Shown piece by piece: positions 60,985-64,000 of a DNA stretch of 64,000 nt; position 1 is the first letter of the stretch; each line of letters begins with the position of its first letter. The translations under genes were made by a program, and so were the position numbers. The notes beneath the pieces are model-generated. The model made no database searches. It saw only the letters and a program-made list of their open reading frames with translations, and had not been told where the DNA came from. The DNA is from JBBITI01 sp963735055 (GTDB lineage Bacteria > Chloroflexota > Dehalococcoidia > Dehalococcoidales > UBA2162). The stretch lies in assembly GCA_963735055.1 (NCBI GenBank), contig CAVTJN010000019.1, positions 310,001 through 374,000 on the forward strand. The letters are read 5' to 3'.

Positions 60985-62760
60985 ATGCCCTACGATGTTT
61001 CCAAAATGGCCGACTGGCAGATAGCTGATGCCGCCGAAGAGAACATGCCCACGCCCGATGAATGGCGAGAGAAGCTGGCCCTGAAGAAAGATGAACTCCT
61101 GGCTCACGGAAAGGTCGCCAAGCTTGACTTTCTGAAGGTAATGGAGCGGTTGCAGAGTCGGCCGGACGGAAAGTACATCGAGGTAACGGCGGTGACCCCC
61201 ACCCCACTGGGCGAAGGCAAGACCACCACGACCATGGGTCTTATTGAAGGTCTTGGAAAGCAAGGCGAGAACGTGGGCGGCTGTATCCGCCAGCCTTCGG
61301 GCGGCCCCACCATGAATGTCAAGGGGACGGCGGCCGGTGGTGGTAACGCCATCCTCATCCCGCACACCGAGTTGTCCATGGGCCTGACGGGTGACATCAA
61401 TGACATCATGAACGCCCACAACCTGGCGATGGTAGCGCTCACCGCCAGAATGCAGCATGAACGCAACTACGATGATGCGCAACTCATGAAATTCAGCAAG
61501 ATGCCCCGCCTGGACATCGACCCGCTGAGAGTCGAAATGGGATGGATCATTGACTTCTGCGCCCAGAGCCTCCGTAACATAGTGATCGGCCTGGGGCCGC
61601 AGAAGACCGACGGCTTCCTGATGCAGTCGAAGTTTGCCATTGCGGTGAGTTCCGAACTGATGGCAATACTCTCCATCATCAGGGATCTGGCCGACCTCAG
61701 GGCACGGATGAACGACATTACCGTAGCCTATGACAAGAAGGGCAAGGCAGTCACCACCGCCGATCTACAGGTGGCCGGAGCAATGACCGCCTGGATGCGG
61801 AACACCATCAACCCGACCCTATGCAGCACCGCCGAGTACCAGCCGGTCATGGTCCATGCCGGCCCCTTCGCCAATATCGCAGTCGGTCAATCTTCAATCA
61901 TTGCCGACCGCCTTGGATTGAAGATGTTCGACTATCACGTGACCGAAAGCGGTTTCGCCGCTGACATCGGATTTGAGAAATTCTGGAACGTGAAGAGCCG
62001 CTTCAGCGGACTAAAACCCAACGTTTCTGTGCTCGTCGCCACGGTGAGATCGCTAAAGATGCACGGTGGTGGTCCGAAGGTAACCCCGGGAGTGGCTCTA
62101 CCCGATGCCTACAAGAAGTCGGCTCCCGACCTGGTTGAAAAAGGGTGCGCCAATCTCGTCCATCACATCGGCATCATACGAGCCGCGGGAATCAATCCCG
62201 TTGTTTGCGTCAACATGTTCCCGACCGACAGCAAGGAAGAGATCGCCATCGTACGGAAGGCGGCGGAAGCGGCGGGGGCCCGCTGTGCCGTATCTACCCA
62301 CTACGCCCAGGGGGGAGCGGGCGCCGGCGAGTTGGCCGATGCGGTCAAGGATGCCTGCAAAGAGAAGAATGATTTCCACTTCCTGTATCCCAATGAGATG
62401 AAGCTGCGCGACCGTGTTGAGAGGATAGCCAAGGTGGTCTACGGAGCCGCCGGGGTTAGTTGGTCTGCCGACGCCGAAGCCAAGGCCAAGCGCTTTGAGT
62501 CGGACAAGCAGTACGACGAATACGCAACCATGATGGTGAAGACGCATCTGTCGCTCAGCCACGACCCGACCCTCAAAGGTGTACCCAAGGGTTGGACTCT
62601 CCCCATCAGAGACGTTCTTATCTACTCAGGGGCCAAGTTCCTTTGCCCGATGGCGGGGACTATCAGCCTGATGCCGGCAACCGGATCGGACCCGGCATTC
62701 CGGAAAATAGACGTGGACGTTAAGACGGGAAAGGTAAGGGGACTTCACGAGGTAGACTAG
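60985..62760 (+). CDS. fhs: Formate-tetrahydrofolate ligase
   Basis: A 591-residue 10-formyl-THF synthetase, the ATP-dependent entry of formate into the methyl branch of the Wood-Ljungdahl pathway. ATP loop VTPTPLGEGKTTTTMGLIEG, RQPSGGPTMNVKGTAAGGGN, HTELSMGLTGDINDIMNAHN and the C-terminal DVLIYSGAKFLCPMAGTI are signatures. ATG 60985 follows GGAGGAG; an upstream ATG is less likely. Confidence 0.96.
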   Translation: MPYDVSKMADWQIADAAEENMPTPDEWREKLALKKDELLAHGKVAKLDFLKVMERLQSRPDGKYIEVTAVTPTPLGEGKTTTTMGLIEGLGKQGENVGGCIRQPSGGPTMNVKGTAAGGGNAILIPHTELSMGLTGDINDIMNAHNLAMVALTARMQHERNYDDAQLMKFSKMPRLDIDPLRVEMGWIIDFCAQSLRNIVIGLGPQKTDGFLMQSKFAIAVSSELMAILSIIRDLADLRARMNDITVAYDKKGKAVTTADLQVAGAMTAWMRNTINPTLCSTAEYQPVMVHAGPFANIAVGQSSIIADRLGLKMFDYHVTESGFAADIGFEKFWNVKSRFSGLKPNVSVLVATVRSLKMHGGGPKVTPGVALPDAYKKSAPDLVEKGCANLVHHIGIIRAAGINPVVCVNMFPTDSKEEIAIVRKAAEAAGARCAVSTHYAQGGAGAGELADAVKDACKEKNDFHFLYPNEMKLRDRVERIAKVVYGAAGVSWSADAEAKAKRFESDKQYDEYATMMVKTHLSLSHDPTLKGVPKGWTLPIRDVLIYSGAKFLCPMAGTISLMPATGSDPAFRKIDVDVKTGKVRGLHEVD

Positions 62761-62810
62761 AGTCATACTCGGCTGATATTGCGTTATGCTAGGCTAGACT
62801 AGAGGTTGGG

Positions 62811-64000
62811 TTGGCGAAAGACGTAGCGGAGGCAGGCTGCAGGGTACATTTTGAGCCAGGCAACTGTGACGTTGTCGTGGAAAAAGGGAGTAATCTGCTG
62901 GAGGCGGCAATTCAAGGCTGTGAAAGGCTTGTGGCCGCCTGCGGCGGATCGGGCACCTGTGGGACCTGCAAAGTGCTAATTGAAGAGGGGGAGGTCGAGA
63001 CCACCCGGACGGCGAAGCTGTCTGATGAGGAATTCGCAAAGGGGCTTCGGCAGGCTTGCCAGACCAGGGTACTGACCGACCTGAGGGTGTTCGTACCGGT
63101 GGAATCTAGAATGGAGACCGCGGTGCTGTCCCGCGAGCGCAAGGGACTGGCTGCGGGTTCTCGAGACGACGCCCTCGCCTCCGGATGGCGATTCAATCCT
63201 CCGCTGACCAAGTACTATCTCAAACTCCCGCCGCCGACATTGACCGACAACAGCAGCGACCTGTCACGATTGTTGCGAGGTCTCAAGCAGGAATTCCGAC
63301 TGGGCAACATGACCGTTGATTTTGATGTGGTTAAGCGCTTGCCTGGCGTCCTCCGGGCCATGGATTGGACCGCTACGGTGACGACGCTGGTTACGGCCCT
63401 AGAACCGTCGACCGTTAACCGAACGCGACGGCCAAGGCTGGTAAACGTAGAGTCTGGGGATACGCGGCAAAGACACTATTCACTCGCGGTGGACATCGGG
63501 ACCACGACGGTTAAAGGACAGCTGCTTGACCTGGCACGCGGCCGAGTCGTCGCCGAGAGCGCCGAGTACAACGGACAGAGGAGGTACGGGGCCGACGTCA
63601 TTACCCGCATCACATACTGTCAGAAGCCGGGCGGCCTCGAGAGGCTGCAATCGGTCGTTGTTGAAACGATCAATAACATACTCGACAGACTACTCAACCA
63701 GAGCAGCGTGGACCGTGCGGATGTTGGCCACCTCAGTGTCGCCGGCAATACCACAATGATCCAGATATTCCTGGGTATCGACCCAAAGTACATCCGGCTC
63801 TCCCCCTATACGCCGGCAGCCACCTACTTGCCTCCGGTGAAGGCCGCCTCGCTGGGCGTCAGGGTGGCAGATCACGTCTACCTGTCCGCTTTTCCGCTGG
63901 TTGCGAGTTATATTGGTGGCGATATTACCGCCGGGGTGGTCGCGGCCGGCATGCACCAGACCAGGAAACTGACATTCTACATGGACATCGGCACGAATGG
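62811..64000 (+). CDS. ASKHA/2Fe-2S corrinoid-activating protein (RACo-like), 3' end cut by window
   Basis: At least 396 residues, open to the window edge. The N-terminal 2Fe-2S ferredoxin domain has ACGGSGTCGTCKV with a further cysteine in LRQACQTRV. A linker leads to the ASKHA ATPase domain (YSLAVDIGTTTVKGQLLDL, YGADVITRI, LSVAGNTTMIQIFLGIDP, IGGDITAGVVAAG, FYMDIGTNG). This is the DUF4445/RACo family that reactivates the corrinoid iron-sulfur protein by reducing Co(II). TTG 62811 follows GAGG. Fits with fhs and the CooC-like gene. Confidence 0.88.
   Translation, partial: MAKDVAEAGCRVHFEPGNCDVVVEKGSNLLEAAIQGCERLVAACGGSGTCGTCKVLIEEGEVETTRTAKLSDEEFAKGLRQACQTRVLTDLRVFVPVESRMETAVLSRERKGLAAGSRDDALASGWRFNPPLTKYYLKLPPPTLTDNSSDLSRLLRGLKQEFRLGNMTVDFDVVKRLPGVLRAMDWTATVTTLVTALEPSTVNRTRRPRLVNVESGDTRQRHYSLAVDIGTTTVKGQLLDLARGRVVAESAEYNGQRRYGADVITRITYCQKPGGLERLQSVVVETINNILDRLLNQSSVDRADVGHLSVAGNTTMIQIFLGIDPKYIRLSPYTPAATYLPPVKAASLGVRVADHVYLSAFPLVASYIGGDITAGVVAAGMHQTRKLTFYMDIGTN

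Overview
The window is GC-rich bacterial chromosome, and gene content points to a strictly anaerobic member of the Chloroflexota, most likely class Dehalococcoidia. This is an inference, not a database result. The pointers are Wood-Ljungdahl genes (CooC-type maturation ATPase, formate-tetrahydrofolate ligase, corrinoid-activating ASKHA/2Fe-2S protein), archaeal-type ApgM phosphoglycerate mutase, a selenocysteine-containing SelD, fdhD and MOSC genes for formate dehydrogenase and molybdenum cofactor, rubredoxin/rubrerythrin O2 defence, and an oxygen-independent sulfatase maturase.

Layout. 0-4 kb: end of a VOC protein, an E1-beta dehydrogenase subunit, and a PadR/HAAS/sensor/GIN-lipoprotein envelope-stress operon with a candidate operator. 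4-8 kb: a minus-strand catabolic operon (LarA-like, sugar epimerase, 3-hydroxyisobutyrate dehydrogenase-like, small EthD-like protein). 8-11 kb: PspA-like and TPM-domain genes, both riddled with apparent frameshifts. 11-17.5 kb: zinc-ribbon proteins, a purine deaminase, CoA-transferase alpha, a divergent Fpg-like glycosylase, an 80-bp tandem repeat array running into a GIY-YIG gene, a radical SAM sulfatase maturase, and a dienelactone hydrolase. 17.5-21.5 kb: a Ca-type P-ATPase and a broken heavy-metal P-ATPase with interspersed repeats between them. 21.7-27.6 kb: peptide-binding lipoprotein, a putative selenocysteine rhodanese lipoprotein coupled to a MauE/DoxX membrane protein, a hydrolase, and a membrane protein operon. 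27.8-28.8 kb: a hicAB toxin-antitoxin islet bounded by a tRNA-Arg gene and a tRNA-Arg 3' fragment.

29-36.5 kb: lower glycolysis (pgk, apgM, tpiA) with miaA, then the pantothenate operon (DUF2520 protein, panD, panB, panC) with its own promoter and leader. 36.5-41 kb: flavoprotein, GreA-like factor, and a redox/iron cluster. 41-50 kb: a long sulfur operon (nifS, AIR synthase-like, CoA-binding, mnmA, MOSC, fdhD, nadA) and iscR-cysK-metB. 50-54 kb: selD (UGA-coded Sec18), glyA, yebC-ruvC-ruvA. 54.4-60 kb: amino-sugar nucleotide operon (glmM, two fused nucleotidylyltransferase/acyltransferases, glmS). 60-64 kb: Wood-Ljungdahl genes, the last running off the window.

The parts fit together. Cysteine made by cysK feeds NifS, whose sulfur serves MnmA and FdhD. 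SelD makes selenophosphate for selenoproteins, and one unrecognised selenoprotein candidate (the CxU rhodanese) lies in the window. Serine hydroxymethyltransferase and formate-THF ligase both feed the folate C1 pool. Many genes carry single-base reading-frame breaks, nearly all of them one extra base, often in a short homopolymer. I read these mainly as sequence or assembly error, not gene decay.
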